This document shows positions 7,979 through 16,440 of a stretch of 37,601 nucleotides of DNA, in pieces. The DNA is from CAZEQD01 sp964514305 (GTDB taxonomy: Bacteria; Acidobacteriota; Aminicenantia; Aminicenantales; Aminicenantaceae). A program made the position numbers and the translations under genes. Each line of letters starts with the position of its first letter. Position 1 is the stretch's first letter. The notes below the pieces were generated by a model, which was not told the origin of the DNA, did no database searches, and saw nothing but the letters and a program-made list of their open reading frames with translations. The DNA is taken from positions 1-37,601 of the forward strand of contig CAZEQD010000017.1 of NCBI GenBank assembly GCA_964514305.1, in the 5' to 3' direction.

Positions 7979-9337
7979 ATGGAAGTTAAACAGACAGCAG
8001 AAAGAGGAAATTGGGGTTCAAAAATAGCCTTTATCCTGGCTGCAGCTGGCTCAGCCATTGGTTTAGGCAATATCTGGCGTTTCCCGATGATGGTTGGACA
8101 AAATGGGGGGGCAGTTTTTGTTTTAGTTTATATCCTGGCTGTAATTCTAATCGGCTTTACCGAAATGCTCTGCGAACTGACCATAGGCCGCCATAGCCAG
8201 AAAAACCCTGTTGGGGCTATTGAGCGGATAAAACCCCATTCCCCCTGGAAACTAATCGGCTATCTGGGAATTTTAACTGGCGTTTGTATTCTTTCCTATT
8301 ATTCAGTTATAGCTGGCTGGACTCTTGGTTATTTAATTAAAACAGCGGGCGGCTCCTTTAAAGGCCAAATAAATGGCCAAATAACTGATAAAATTTTTAC
8401 CGACTTCAGTGCCAATCCCTGGCTGGTAATTATTTTCTTGCTGGTAATTATAGCCATTACCACTTACATTATCTCCAGAGGAGTAAAAAGCGGCATAGAG
8501 AGATGGACTAAAGTCTTAATGCCTATCCTCTTCATTTTAATCATTTTTTTAGCGGTGAGAGCTTTGACTCTACCTGGAGCTGAAAAAGGCATATCTTTCT
8601 ATCTTAAGCCTGACTTTTCTAAGCTTAACGGAAAAGTTATTCTCTTTGCCCTGGGCCAAGCTTTTTTTTCTCTCAGCTTAGGTATGGGAACCATGATTAC
8701 CTACGGCAGCTATATATCAAAATCAGATAACCTTGTTTCTTCAGCTGGCTGGGTCTGTTTCTCCGATACCTTAATCGCTTTTCTAGCCGGTATTATCATT
8801 TTCCCCACTCTCTTTGCTATTCCCGGCCTGACACCAACAGAAGGGCCTGGCCTTGTTTTTAAAGTCTTTCCTCTTGTCTTTTCCAAAGTCCCAGGCGGGA
8901 CTATTTTTGGCATTCTCTTTTTTGCCCTGCTGTTAGTAGCAGCCATAACCTCAACCATATCTCTACTTGAGGTACCGGTAGCTTATTTTGTTGATGAACG
9001 AGGTTGGTCCCGGACTAAAGCCGCCGGCCTGATGGGCTTGACCGCTCTTGCTCTCGGCCTTCCTTCAGCTCTTTCAGCTGGAGCCGTGAAATTTCTGACC
9101 AAAATTGATTTTTCAGGCTGGATGGATTTTATTTTCGGCAATATCTCTCTAGCCTTTGGAGGATTACTTATTTGTATTTTTGTTGGCTATATCTGGAGCG
9201 TCAAAAAAGCAGTTCGTGAAATATCATCTGGTAATCCCCACTTCAGACTGAGGCCTCTGTGGATTTTCTCGGTAAAATTCCTTTCTCCTGTAGCCATAAT
9301 TATCATTCTTTTTTTCATAAGAACAATAGCAAAATAG
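7979..9337 (+). CDS. Sodium-dependent transporter of the NSS/SNF family (LeuT/MhsT-like)
   Basis: This 452-residue protein has about 11-12 membrane spans. The first helix carries the NSS signature AGSAIGLGNIWRFPM (residues 19-33), whose unwound glycines and asparagine form the substrate and Na1/Na2 sites. The RFP motif and the following NGGAVF are intact. Bacterial members co-transport sodium with amino acids such as leucine, tryptophan or tyrosine; the substrate here is not predictable by eye. The ATG lies directly after a five-codon mini-ORF. An AGCS-type symporter gene starts 8 nt after its stop, so the pair forms a sodium-driven amino-acid uptake operon. Confidence 0.93.
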   Translation: MEVKQTAERGNWGSKIAFILAAAGSAIGLGNIWRFPMMVGQNGGAVFVLVYILAVILIGFTEMLCELTIGRHSQKNPVGAIERIKPHSPWKLIGYLGILTGVCILSYYSVIAGWTLGYLIKTAGGSFKGQINGQITDKIFTDFSANPWLVIIFLLVIIAITTYIISRGVKSGIERWTKVLMPILFILIIFLAVRALTLPGAEKGISFYLKPDFSKLNGKVILFALGQAFFSLSLGMGTMITYGSYISKSDNLVSSAGWVCFSDTLIAFLAGIIIFPTLFAIPGLTPTEGPGLVFKVFPLVFSKVPGGTIFGILFFALLLVAAITSTISLLEVPVAYFVDERGWSRTKAAGLMGLTALALGLPSALSAGAVKFLTKIDFSGWMDFIFGNISLAFGGLLICIFVGYIWSVKKAVREISSGNPHFRLRPLWIFSVKFLSPVAIIIILFFIRTIAK

Positions 9338-9345
9338 AGGCAAAA

Positions 9346-11067
9346 ATGATAAAAAAATTGGCAGCTATCATCCTCTTTTTCGGTTTAATAACCAGCTTCA
9401 GCCTTCTCTCTGCGGCTGACATCAAAGGCCAAGTAAGGCTGGCACCTAAGGCCAAGCCCTATTCTCACGGATCAATCCTTCTTTTGCCCTTGGGAGAAGA
9501 AAAATACATTAAAACAACTATAGATCCTCAGGGGAATTTTATCTATCGTCACCTTAAACCAGGCAAATATATAATTAAAATGGACCTCTACGGCCTTACT
9601 CCTGTAGAAAAGGAAATTGAAATCCAACAACAATCTGAAATACTGGAAGTCAATCTTTCTATTACCCTTTCAGCATTAGATAAAACCCTGGTTTTTATCA
9701 GGGAGCTGAGTGATTTTATGTGGGGCTCATGGATGATTGTTCTTCTTTTAGGAACAGGCATCCTTCTTACTTTCTTAACTAGGGTAATCCAAGTACGAAG
9801 ACTTTTACTTTCTTTAAAAATGGTTCTTAGAGGAGCCATGGGTAAGGATAAAACAGAAAAAGATGAGGGAGACATCTCTCCTTATGCGGCTTTGATGACC
9901 GCTCTGGCAGCTACAGTTGGCAACGGAAATATCGCTGGAGTAGCCACGGCTATTGCCACCGGGGGGCCAGGAGCCCCAGTCTGGATGTGGATTGCTGGTT
10001 TTTTTGGGATGGCCACTAAATATGCAGAGGGCTTTTTAGGCGTCAGATTCAGGATAAAAAACAAGCGCGGCGAAATGTCAGGCGGGCCTATGTATTATGC
10101 ACGCCAGGGGATCAAAAACCCTCAGTTAGCCAAATTTATGGGTATGTTTTTTGCTATTTGTGGAGCCCTTGCCTGCCTTTTCGGCACTGGCAATATGGCC
10201 CAATCAAATTCCATGGCCTTAGCTTTCAATGACCAATTTAATGTTCCCTTTTGGTTAAGCGGTCTGGTTATCACCACCATGGTTGGAGCTGTTGTTTTAG
10301 GCGGGATAAAAAGAATAGGAAATGTTTCAGAAAGATTAGTGCCGACCATGATTTTTCTTTATTTTGGCGGAGCCATCACTGTTATATTAGCCAACATAAC
10401 TAATCTGCCAGCAGCTTTTTCAGTCATCTTCAAATCTGCTTTCACCGTCAAAGCTGTGGGTGGGGCTTTAGTCGGTACTTCCGTCAGGCAGGCTATAAGT
10501 ATTGGCATCAGGCGAGGTCTGCTTTCCAATGAATCAGGGCTAGGCTCAGCAGCCATTGCTCAAGCATCATCTAAATCTTCTAACCCATCCAGTAATGGGC
10601 TGATTGCTATGACTGGGACTTTTATCGACACAATTGTGGTTAATACTTTGACTACCTTAACCATAGTCATAACTGGCATGTATCTTAAAACCGCAGCTTT
10701 TGGAGCTACAGGAGGGCTAACTTCAACTGCCCTTACGGCTGCTGCCTTCAGCTCAGTTATTCCTTATGGAGGCTATATTATAGCCCTCAGTTCATTCCTT
10801 TTTGGCTACTCAACACTTTTGGGCTGGTGCTACTATGGAGAAAAATGTCTGGAGTATATTTTCGGCATAACTGTCATTTATCCTTACCGGCTCCTCTTTA
10901 TCACCCTCCTCTTTATAGGCTCCATCATTCAGGGAGTTCACCTCAACATTATTTGGTATATAGGCGATACAGCCAATGCTCTGATGGCTTTCCCCAATCT
11001 TGTCTCTCTTCTTTTACTAAGCGGCCTTGTGGGTAAGATCACCGTCAAGCATTTTTATAAGAAGTAA
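9346..11067 (+). CDS. AGCS sodium:alanine/glycine symporter with a secreted beta-sandwich N-terminal domain
   Basis: From the ATG at 9346 (GAGG ribosome site at 9337-9340, overlapping the previous stop) the protein is 573 residues. Residues 1-24 form a signal peptide (LITSFSLLSAAD). Residues 25-108 form a carboxypeptidase-regulatory-like beta-sandwich with DPQGNFIYRHLKPGKY. A membrane segment follows from about 128, then a complete AGCS transporter with ALAATVGNGNIAGVATAIA and NESGLGSAAIAQASS, the family's sodium and substrate motifs. AGCS proteins usually have about 450-540 residues and no exported domain, so the N-terminal fusion is unusual. It would place a ligand-binding or anchoring domain in the periplasm. 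It is in an operon with the NSS transporter. Confidence 0.9.
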   Translation: MIKKLAAIILFFGLITSFSLLSAADIKGQVRLAPKAKPYSHGSILLLPLGEEKYIKTTIDPQGNFIYRHLKPGKYIIKMDLYGLTPVEKEIEIQQQSEILEVNLSITLSALDKTLVFIRELSDFMWGSWMIVLLLGTGILLTFLTRVIQVRRLLLSLKMVLRGAMGKDKTEKDEGDISPYAALMTALAATVGNGNIAGVATAIATGGPGAPVWMWIAGFFGMATKYAEGFLGVRFRIKNKRGEMSGGPMYYARQGIKNPQLAKFMGMFFAICGALACLFGTGNMAQSNSMALAFNDQFNVPFWLSGLVITTMVGAVVLGGIKRIGNVSERLVPTMIFLYFGGAITVILANITNLPAAFSVIFKSAFTVKAVGGALVGTSVRQAISIGIRRGLLSNESGLGSAAIAQASSKSSNPSSNGLIAMTGTFIDTIVVNTLTTLTIVITGMYLKTAAFGATGGLTSTALTAAAFSSVIPYGGYIIALSSFLFGYSTLLGWCYYGEKCLEYIFGITVIYPYRLLFITLLFIGSIIQGVHLNIIWYIGDTANALMAFPNLVSLLLLSGLVGKITVKHFYKK

Positions 11068-11112
11068 AATAAATTTGGCCTAAGTTCTCTCGTTTTCAAA
11101 AATTAATAATAA

Positions 11113-11142
11113 TTGATTATTTTCCCCTTGGAAGCTATTATT
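11113..11142 (+). promoter_or_regulatory. Promoter of the envC-like operon
   Basis: TTGATT (11113-11118), an 18-nt spacer and TATTAT (11137-11142) end 13 nt before the ATG. No Shine-Dalgarno sequence lies between them. Confidence 0.4.
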
Positions 11143-11155
11143 TATTCCTTATGCT

Positions 11156-12352
11156 ATGAAAATTGAAACTCAGCAAAAAGATTCTAGCCTTCTAGCGGTA
11201 AGCAAATCTTTAGGAGCAGCTTTAATTCTTAGCCTCGTTCTCCGCCCTGCCTTGATCTTTCCGCAACAAGATATTTCTGCCTATCAAAAGCGCCTTTTTC
11301 AATTATCCCAACAAATAAAAGTATTAAAAACAAAAATAAAAAAAGAAGAACAAAAAAAGGCTTCCATTCTTTCCCAACTGGACAGCATAGGCTTCAAAAA
11401 AAACCTGATTAGAAAAGAAATTGCAGTCTATAACCTCCAGCTAGAAAAAGCCAATCAAGAACTGCTGGACATCAAAAAAAAAATTCCCACCTTAAAAACT
11501 AAATTAGCTCACGAAAAAAAATCAATCGAAAAAATTCTCATTAACCTCTACAAATTCGGAGAAATTAACACCCTCCAATTAATGCTTCAAACTGATGATT
11601 TATCAAACTTTCTGGCTGACAGTAAAAATTTGAGCCTTCTGGCTCAATATCAAAATAATATTATTTCTGAATACATCGCCACCCTAACTGAACTCAAAGA
11701 CAGCCAATCAAAACTTGAAGCTAAAAAGGAAGAAATCCTCCGCTTGATGCAGAAGGCTAACCAAAAAAAGCACGAACTGGAAGATGAAGAGAAGAAAAAT
11801 AGAGCTCTTATTCAAAAGATAGAAAGGAATAAAAAGATGCACCTCCAAGCTTTAGATGAATTGAAAGAAAGATCAAAAGAATTACAATCATTAATAAAAA
11901 AAATAACCAAACAAGAATTAATCCTTCCTTTCACTCTTATCCCTCTTTATGAAAAGAAAGGAAAACTGCCCTGGCCCATAGAAGGAAGGGTGATAACTCA
12001 TTTTGGTCTGCAGAGAAATCCCCGCTTCCAGACAATTATTATCAATAACGGTATCGAAATTTCACCAGATAAAGGTAAGATGATAATTAAAACTATTCAC
12101 TCCGGAAAAGTTGTCTATAAAGATTATTTCCAAGGCTATGGCAACTTGATAATTATTGACCATGGGATGAATTATTATTCTTTATATGGACATTGTTCGG
12201 ATTTCTTAATAGAAAAGGGAGACTTTGTTAAAAGCGGTCAGCCCATAGCTGTTATTGGAGATATGAGTTCCTGGAAAGGAAAAACTCTTTATTTTGAATT
12301 ACGCTACAAGACAAAACCTCTCAATCCCTTGCAATGGCTTAAAAGAAGATGA
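11156..12352 (+). CDS. envC: EnvC-like murein hydrolase activator (coiled coil plus degenerate LytM domain)
   Basis: This 398-residue protein has a hydrophobic export segment (about 17-36), a long coiled coil (about 38-255) and a C-terminal LytM/M23 domain (about 272-395). The zinc ligands of active M23 enzymes are absent: Asn297 and Glu301 replace the His and Asp of HxGxD, and TLYFE (377-381) replaces HxHFE. E. coli EnvC has the same loss and activates the amidases AmiA and AmiB at the septum instead of cutting peptidoglycan. Here it probably also acts as a periplasmic amidase activator. It is followed by an S41 homologue (28-nt gap) and a divergent polysaccharide deacetylase, a recurrent envelope gene order. 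Confidence 0.87.
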   Translation: MKIETQQKDSSLLAVSKSLGAALILSLVLRPALIFPQQDISAYQKRLFQLSQQIKVLKTKIKKEEQKKASILSQLDSIGFKKNLIRKEIAVYNLQLEKANQELLDIKKKIPTLKTKLAHEKKSIEKILINLYKFGEINTLQLMLQTDDLSNFLADSKNLSLLAQYQNNIISEYIATLTELKDSQSKLEAKKEEILRLMQKANQKKHELEDEEKKNRALIQKIERNKKMHLQALDELKERSKELQSLIKKITKQELILPFTLIPLYEKKGKLPWPIEGRVITHFGLQRNPRFQTIIINNGIEISPDKGKMIIKTIHSGKVVYKDYFQGYGNLIIIDHGMNYYSLYGHCSDFLIEKGDFVKSGQPIAVIGDMSSWKGKTLYFELRYKTKPLNPLQWLKRR

Positions 12353-12380
12353 TAAAATCTAGACTTATCTTAAGAGCTAA

Positions 12381-13523
12381 ATGAACAACAAAAGAACAAA
12401 AATCATTCTCCTCTCGGCCTTAATAGCTGTCTCTTTGTTTTTTTTACTGGAAAAAAATTTCTTGCCAGGCAAATCAGCTAAAACTTCTTCTCCGGATCAA
12501 CTGCCCTTTCTGGAAACAATTATCAACCTCATAAAAAACCATTATGTAGAAGAGCCTAATCCTTGGCAGACCATGGAAGGAGCCTTCAAAGGCCTGGTCG
12601 ACTCTCTGGATACCCTTTCCAGCTATCTGGACAAAGAGGAAGCCTTAATATACCAACAGCAAAGCCAGCAGAGACTATATGAACCCGGTCTCATTCTTTA
12701 CAAAAGCTATGGTTCCTTTCCTCAAGTGCTGGCTGTGATGGCTAATTCTCCGGCTGCCCAGAAAGGCATTAAAGTCGGCGACTTAATAGGAACTATTGAT
12801 CATAAGTCTACCTTAGCCATGAGTATGCTTGAAGCCAATCTCAAGCTCAAAAGCACCCAGGTCGTTGGAGTAAAACTCAAAGTCATAAGAAGCACTGAAA
12901 CTCTTGAGCTAAATGTAGATAGAAAGTTGCTTTATGAAAAACCTTTCTCTTATACTCCCCAAAAGGGAAGCAGCGGTCTTTTAAAGATTCATAATTTCTA
13001 CCCGTACTGCCTAACTCTTGTCCATCAGGAAATTATTCCCCGTCTTAACCACCAGAAAAAACCTTTAATACTGGATCTTAGGAACTGTTGGGAAGGCAAA
13101 CTTGAAAAAGCTAAACAATTTATAAACATCTTTCTTCGAGACGAAAAAATTGGTTATCTAGAAAAAAAAGATAACAACTGCCAGGTTCTTTCTTGCCCCC
13201 ACCCAGCTGAACTATCTGAACTGCCATTGATCATCTGGACTAACCAGGCTACTTTAGGACCTGCTGAAATGGTAGCAGCCGTTTTACAGGCCAAAAAGAG
13301 AGCCAAAATCTTAGGTTTTTCAACTCTGGGAATGGTGGCTGAGCCAAGATATTTTGGTCTAAACGATGGCAGTGCTTTAGTCCTTGTTTCTGGAGTTTTT
13401 CACCTCCCTTCTGGCTATCGGTTGTGGAAGCAGGGATTAACGCCTGATATTAAGCTTATAAGAGAAGAGCAGAGCTTTGAGGCTTATCTTCATAAAACCT
13501 TAAGTTACCTCCAGAGAATGTAA
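12381..13523 (+). CDS. S41 (CtpA/Prc) protease homologue lacking catalytic Ser and Lys
   Basis: This 380-residue protein has an N-terminal membrane anchor (8-23), a helical S41 N-domain with LIKNHYVEEP (50-59), a PDZ domain (about 100-182) and an S41 core. The core aligns without gaps to CtpA around LGFSTLG and LNDGSALVL. The nucleophile position, normally Ser in SASAxE, is Gly293 (TLGPAE). The Lys 25 residues later, normally in TFGKG, is Met318 (TLGMV). The 25-residue spacing matches active enzymes, so the alignment is secure and the dyad is gone. A non-catalytic PDZ adaptor between EnvC-like and deacetylase partners is inferred. Confidence 0.88.
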   Translation: MNNKRTKIILLSALIAVSLFFLLEKNFLPGKSAKTSSPDQLPFLETIINLIKNHYVEEPNPWQTMEGAFKGLVDSLDTLSSYLDKEEALIYQQQSQQRLYEPGLILYKSYGSFPQVLAVMANSPAAQKGIKVGDLIGTIDHKSTLAMSMLEANLKLKSTQVVGVKLKVIRSTETLELNVDRKLLYEKPFSYTPQKGSSGLLKIHNFYPYCLTLVHQEIIPRLNHQKKPLILDLRNCWEGKLEKAKQFINIFLRDEKIGYLEKKDNNCQVLSCPHPAELSELPLIIWTNQATLGPAEMVAAVLQAKKRAKILGFSTLGMVAEPRYFGLNDGSALVLVSGVFHLPSGYRLWKQGLTPDIKLIREEQSFEAYLHKTLSYLQRM

Positions 13524-13526
13524 TTC

Positions 13527-14696
13527 ATGCAAGAGAAAATCCCCTCATTGAGGGTCAGGAATCGCAGCCATCTTATTTTCTATTCGCTATTTTTTTCCTT
13601 AATAACTATTATTTCAGCTCTTAGTTTAGATTATCTGGCCTGGCAGAGAGGAAAAACTTCCTATTTCTGGGGGGCTTTCAAAAAAAGAGGAAAAGCTACC
13701 TCCCAACCAGGCCAATTAAGCCGAATCGTATTCAGCCAGTTATCTAACTCTAACCTTCCTAATAAGTCAGTCGATCAGTACCAAGACCGAGAAGGAGTTC
13801 TTCACCTAATGGTCGATCTTCCCCTAAAAAAATTTAAAGAACTTGAATTATCTCTTAAAAAAGAATTTCAGAAATTAAAAGCCTCCATTGTCAAAAAAGA
13901 AGAACAAAAAACAAGCAACAAAAATTACTATCTTTGGCAGGTTGAAGGCAAGAAAAGAGAAAAATTGATCATCCTTTTTTCTTGTCTTAAAGAAAAGGCA
14001 GCCAAACAGGCAAAGCTTCCCTCCTTGGCTAAGAATAAAGTGGCTCTTATTATTGATGACATGGGCAACAGCTTATGGGCCATAAACGAAATATGTTCAA
14101 TTAAAATGCCTTTAACAGTTTCTATTCTTCCTTACAGCTCATTAGCCAAGGAAACAGCCCAAATCGCTCATCAAAATCGTTTGGAAGTCATCCTTCATTT
14201 GCCTCTTGAGCCGATTAATAGTCAAAAAGAAGACAATGGCACTCAAGGCATGATTAACTCCAGAATGAATGAAGAAGAAATCATCCAAACAGTAAATAGC
14301 TGTTTGGCTCAAATTCCTTATGTAATTGGAGTTAACAATCATATGGGCTCAAAAATCACTGCCAGCAAAATGTTTATGAGAATCATTCTTGAACAGCTAA
14401 AAGAAAAAAATCTTTTCTTTATCGACAGCCGAACAACGGCTGATTCTGTAGCTTATGATATAGCTCAGCTGATGGGAGTGCCCTCAACCTACCGCAATGT
14501 CTTTCTGGATACAGAAAATAGTGAAGAATCAATAAAAAACAAATTAATTGAACTCTTTCAATTGGCTAAGAAAAAAGGGCAGGCCTTGGGTATCTGCCAT
14601 CCCCGGTTGGCAACCCTCAAGGTGTTAAAAGAAAATCTCCACCTCGTTGAAAAATTTAAGCTGCAGCCTGTTTTTGCCTCCCAGCTCGTTCATTGA
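13527..14696 (+). CDS. Divergent polysaccharide deacetylase family protein (YibQ-like)
   Basis: This 389-residue protein has a membrane anchor (about 17-37), a low-homology region to 165 and a C-terminal divergent NodB-like barrel. Motifs are ALIIDDMGN (173-181, with the paired aspartates) and GVNNHMGS (268-275, His272), followed by FFIDSRTT. The family is related to polysaccharide deacetylases; the E. coli member YibQ sits beside envC, and no activity is established. The ATG follows the S41 stop by 3 nt, so the three genes form one operon. A role in peptidoglycan remodelling at division is inferred from this linkage. Confidence 0.88.
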   Translation: MQEKIPSLRVRNRSHLIFYSLFFSLITIISALSLDYLAWQRGKTSYFWGAFKKRGKATSQPGQLSRIVFSQLSNSNLPNKSVDQYQDREGVLHLMVDLPLKKFKELELSLKKEFQKLKASIVKKEEQKTSNKNYYLWQVEGKKREKLIILFSCLKEKAAKQAKLPSLAKNKVALIIDDMGNSLWAINEICSIKMPLTVSILPYSSLAKETAQIAHQNRLEVILHLPLEPINSQKEDNGTQGMINSRMNEEEIIQTVNSCLAQIPYVIGVNNHMGSKITASKMFMRIILEQLKEKNLFFIDSRTTADSVAYDIAQLMGVPSTYRNVFLDTENSEESIKNKLIELFQLAKKKGQALGICHPRLATLKVLKENLHLVEKFKLQPVFASQLVH

Positions 14697-14733
14697 AAAG
14701 CAACTTTTCCTATTATTTGAAAGGAAATGAAAA

Positions 14734-15186
14734 ATGAAATGGTTTAGAATATTCTTTGTCTTGATAATTTTGCTTATTTCAATCAGGGCAACGGCTCAGG
14801 AGAGCGGCTTTGGGGCAGGGATTATCTTAGGCGAACCGACAGGATTAAGCTTTAAGAGCTGGCTAAACAGCAAAACTGCCGTCGATTTCGGCCTCGCCTG
14901 GTCATTCGGCCGGGAGGATTCCTTTCATCTTCACGGAGACTATCTTATCCACAATTTCAAGCTATTAAAAGCCGAAAAGGGTAGGCTTGTTCTTTATTAT
15001 GGAATCGGGGGTAGATTAAAGGCTGAAAAGAAAAATAGAGTCGGCATCCGTATTCCTTTTGGCATAGCTTATCTTATCGAGAAAGCGCCTCTAGACATTT
15101 TCTTCGAGCTAGCCCCCTTGCTGGATCTGGCCCCTGCTACTGAGTTTGGCTTCAACGCTGGTCTGGGCATCAGGTACTATTTCTGA
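14734..15186 (+). CDS. Small secreted outer-membrane beta-barrel-like protein
   Basis: This 150-residue protein has a signal peptide (1-22, ending ATAQ). It is followed by alternating aromatic/polar strands, beginning GFGAGIILGEPTGLSFKSWL, and ends in the beta-barrel C-terminal signature RYYF with a terminal Phe. Small barrels of this kind occur in many diderms with no known function. An AAAGGAAATG ribosome site precedes the ATG. It lies 37 nt after the deacetylase gene and may be co-transcribed. A palindromic element and terminator follow. Confidence 0.75.
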   Translation: MKWFRIFFVLIILLISIRATAQESGFGAGIILGEPTGLSFKSWLNSKTAVDFGLAWSFGREDSFHLHGDYLIHNFKLLKAEKGRLVLYYGIGGRLKAEKKNRVGIRIPFGIAYLIEKAPLDIFFELAPLLDLAPATEFGFNAGLGIRYYF

Positions 15187-15239
15187 TTAGATTGTTTATG
15201 AAAAGTTGATTTCTATTTTCCTGTTTTCTTAATCAGACG

Positions 15240-15350
15240 GCCTGCTGGGAACAGCAGGCTCTACAGATAAAATTATCTGGCTGCAACAACGCTGTTCCGG
15301 CCATTTTCGTCTTACGGTCCGATGAGGAGAGTGGACTCTCCAGATAAAAT
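15240..15350. repeat. Composite palindromic intergenic element
   Basis: This stretch is visibly more GC-rich than its surroundings. It contains an 8-bp stem with a GGAA loop (15240-15259), a 6-bp AGATAA/TTATCT stem (15265-15278) and a 6-bp GGAGAG/CTCTCC stem (15326-15341). Two near-copies of CTCTMCAGATAAAAT follow hairpins (15259-15273 and 15336-15350). GGAACAGC (15248-15255) can also pair with GCTGTTCC (15291-15298), which would exclude the first hairpin. It may be a dispersed repeat or a structured RNA. Confidence 0.55.
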
Positions 15351-15357
15351 GTAAGAA

Positions 15358-15379
15358 AAAGGGGCCAGTCGCCCTTTTC
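15358..15379. terminator. Bidirectional terminator between convergent genes
   Basis: GGGC (15362-15365) pairs with GCCC (15371-15374) around a 5-nt loop. The stem is extended by AAA before and TTT after, with one G-U pair. A-rich and T-rich flanks on either side suit termination from both strands. Confidence 0.5.
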
Positions 15380-15411
15380 AAAGCCAAAAAATAATATTTA
15401 CAACAGTTTTG

Positions 15412-16320
15412 TCATTTAACAACAGTAAAGGCGTCAATCAGATAGAAACAGCCGATATAAAAGCCTATTAATAAAAGAGCAGTGCTTAAAATAATTCTCT
15501 TTTTTAATTTTCGGTACAATCCAGCCAACAGGTGATAAAAAGCAAAAATTTCAAGAGCAAAGGGCATAAAACCCGTATAGCCTAAGACCGGCATTTGAAA
15601 TACCCGACCAAAATTGAGATAGGGAAGATTGTATTCCCAATGAGTGCCAGCCCAGAAATTAAACAGCTCCCATAAAATCCCGGCTACCAGCCCAGCCAGA
15701 ACCCAGCTCCAGACTCGGGACCAATCCCTTTGTTCTAAATCAGCCAACAGAGTTTCATTCTTAAGCCAATAATTCAGCGGTTCTAGCAGAAAAATAAAGC
15801 AGAGCCAGACTAAAGGAAAAAATAAATTTGGCCAGAAAATAGGCAAAAAGACAAAACTCAAGCCCAAAAGAAAAAAAATCTTGAGCATCAGAGTACTGAC
15901 TTTGATCTGGAAGAGAGCTGCTTTCTTGCCTTTCAAAACGCTTTCGAAATAAAAGGAAATCTCCTTGATGGCTGGCACAACTGAGCCAAAGGCAATAAAA
16001 TATCCTAGCCATCTCTCGCCTAAATTGGGTGGCAGATTGTGATAAGACCAATTTTCTAGCCTCAAGTTAAAAAGATCAAAAATAAGCCAGATAAAGACTG
16101 AAAAAAAGGCTGTAGAGTGGAACAACCAAGGGTTTTCAGCCAAAGGAGATGTTTTATTTTTTCTAAAATTCAAGCCATCCATGAAGAGAATAAATGACCA
16201 CCAGGCAAAACAGTAAAACCATACTTTCATAAAACTCGATCCTAGTCCCAGCAAGGCCACCGCCAACAAGAAAATCAATATCCCCACGAAAAGATTAAGT
16301 TGAAAGAAATTCTTCTTCAT
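15412..16320 (-). CDS. Polytopic membrane protein of unknown function
   Basis: This 302-residue protein has about eight hydrophobic spans rich in Phe, Trp and Leu, separated by short charged loops. I do not recognise a characterised family. Visible features are DGLNFR after the second span and two Trp-rich stretches (ELFNFWAGTHWEYNLP and the preceding helix) that could line a cavity. The ATG at 16320 has no Shine-Dalgarno sequence, and a TATTTT box lies 9 nt upstream. It is transcribed alone, convergent with the barrel gene and divergent from the anchored unknown protein. Confidence 0.75.
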   Translation of the reverse strand: MKKNFFQLNLFVGILIFLLAVALLGLGSSFMKVWFYCFAWWSFILFMDGLNFRKNKTSPLAENPWLFHSTAFFSVFIWLIFDLFNLRLENWSYHNLPPNLGERWLGYFIAFGSVVPAIKEISFYFESVLKGKKAALFQIKVSTLMLKIFFLLGLSFVFLPIFWPNLFFPLVWLCFIFLLEPLNYWLKNETLLADLEQRDWSRVWSWVLAGLVAGILWELFNFWAGTHWEYNLPYLNFGRVFQMPVLGYTGFMPFALEIFAFYHLLAGLYRKLKKRIILSTALLLIGFYIGCFYLIDAFTVVK

Positions 16321-16329
16321 TTATAGATA

Positions 16330-16358
16330 AAAATAACTTATGTTCTATTAAAAATCAA
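16330..16358 (-). promoter_or_regulatory. Promoter of the polytopic membrane protein gene
   Basis: TTGATT (16358-16353), a 17-nt spacer and TATTTT (16335-16330) end 9 nt before the ATG, with no ribosome site. Confidence 0.4.
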
Positions 16359-16387
16359 AAATATATTTCAGTTTGCCTTAAAAAGGA

Positions 16388-16416
16388 TTGAATAATTGCC
16401 TTCTATCATTTATATT
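16388..16416 (+). promoter_or_regulatory. Promoter of the anchored unknown protein gene
   Basis: TTGAAT (16388-16393), a 17-nt spacer and TATATT (16411-16416) precede an AAGGAGG site and the ATG at 16441. This position rules out the upstream in-frame start at 16396. Confidence 0.55.
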
Positions 16417-16440
16417 AAAAATACCATAAGGAGGATATTA

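Noticed and set aside
9259..9345. Upstream extension of the AGCS symporter frame
   Set aside because: It overlaps the end of the NSS transporter gene; the ATG at 9346 has a ribosome site and starts a clean signal peptide.
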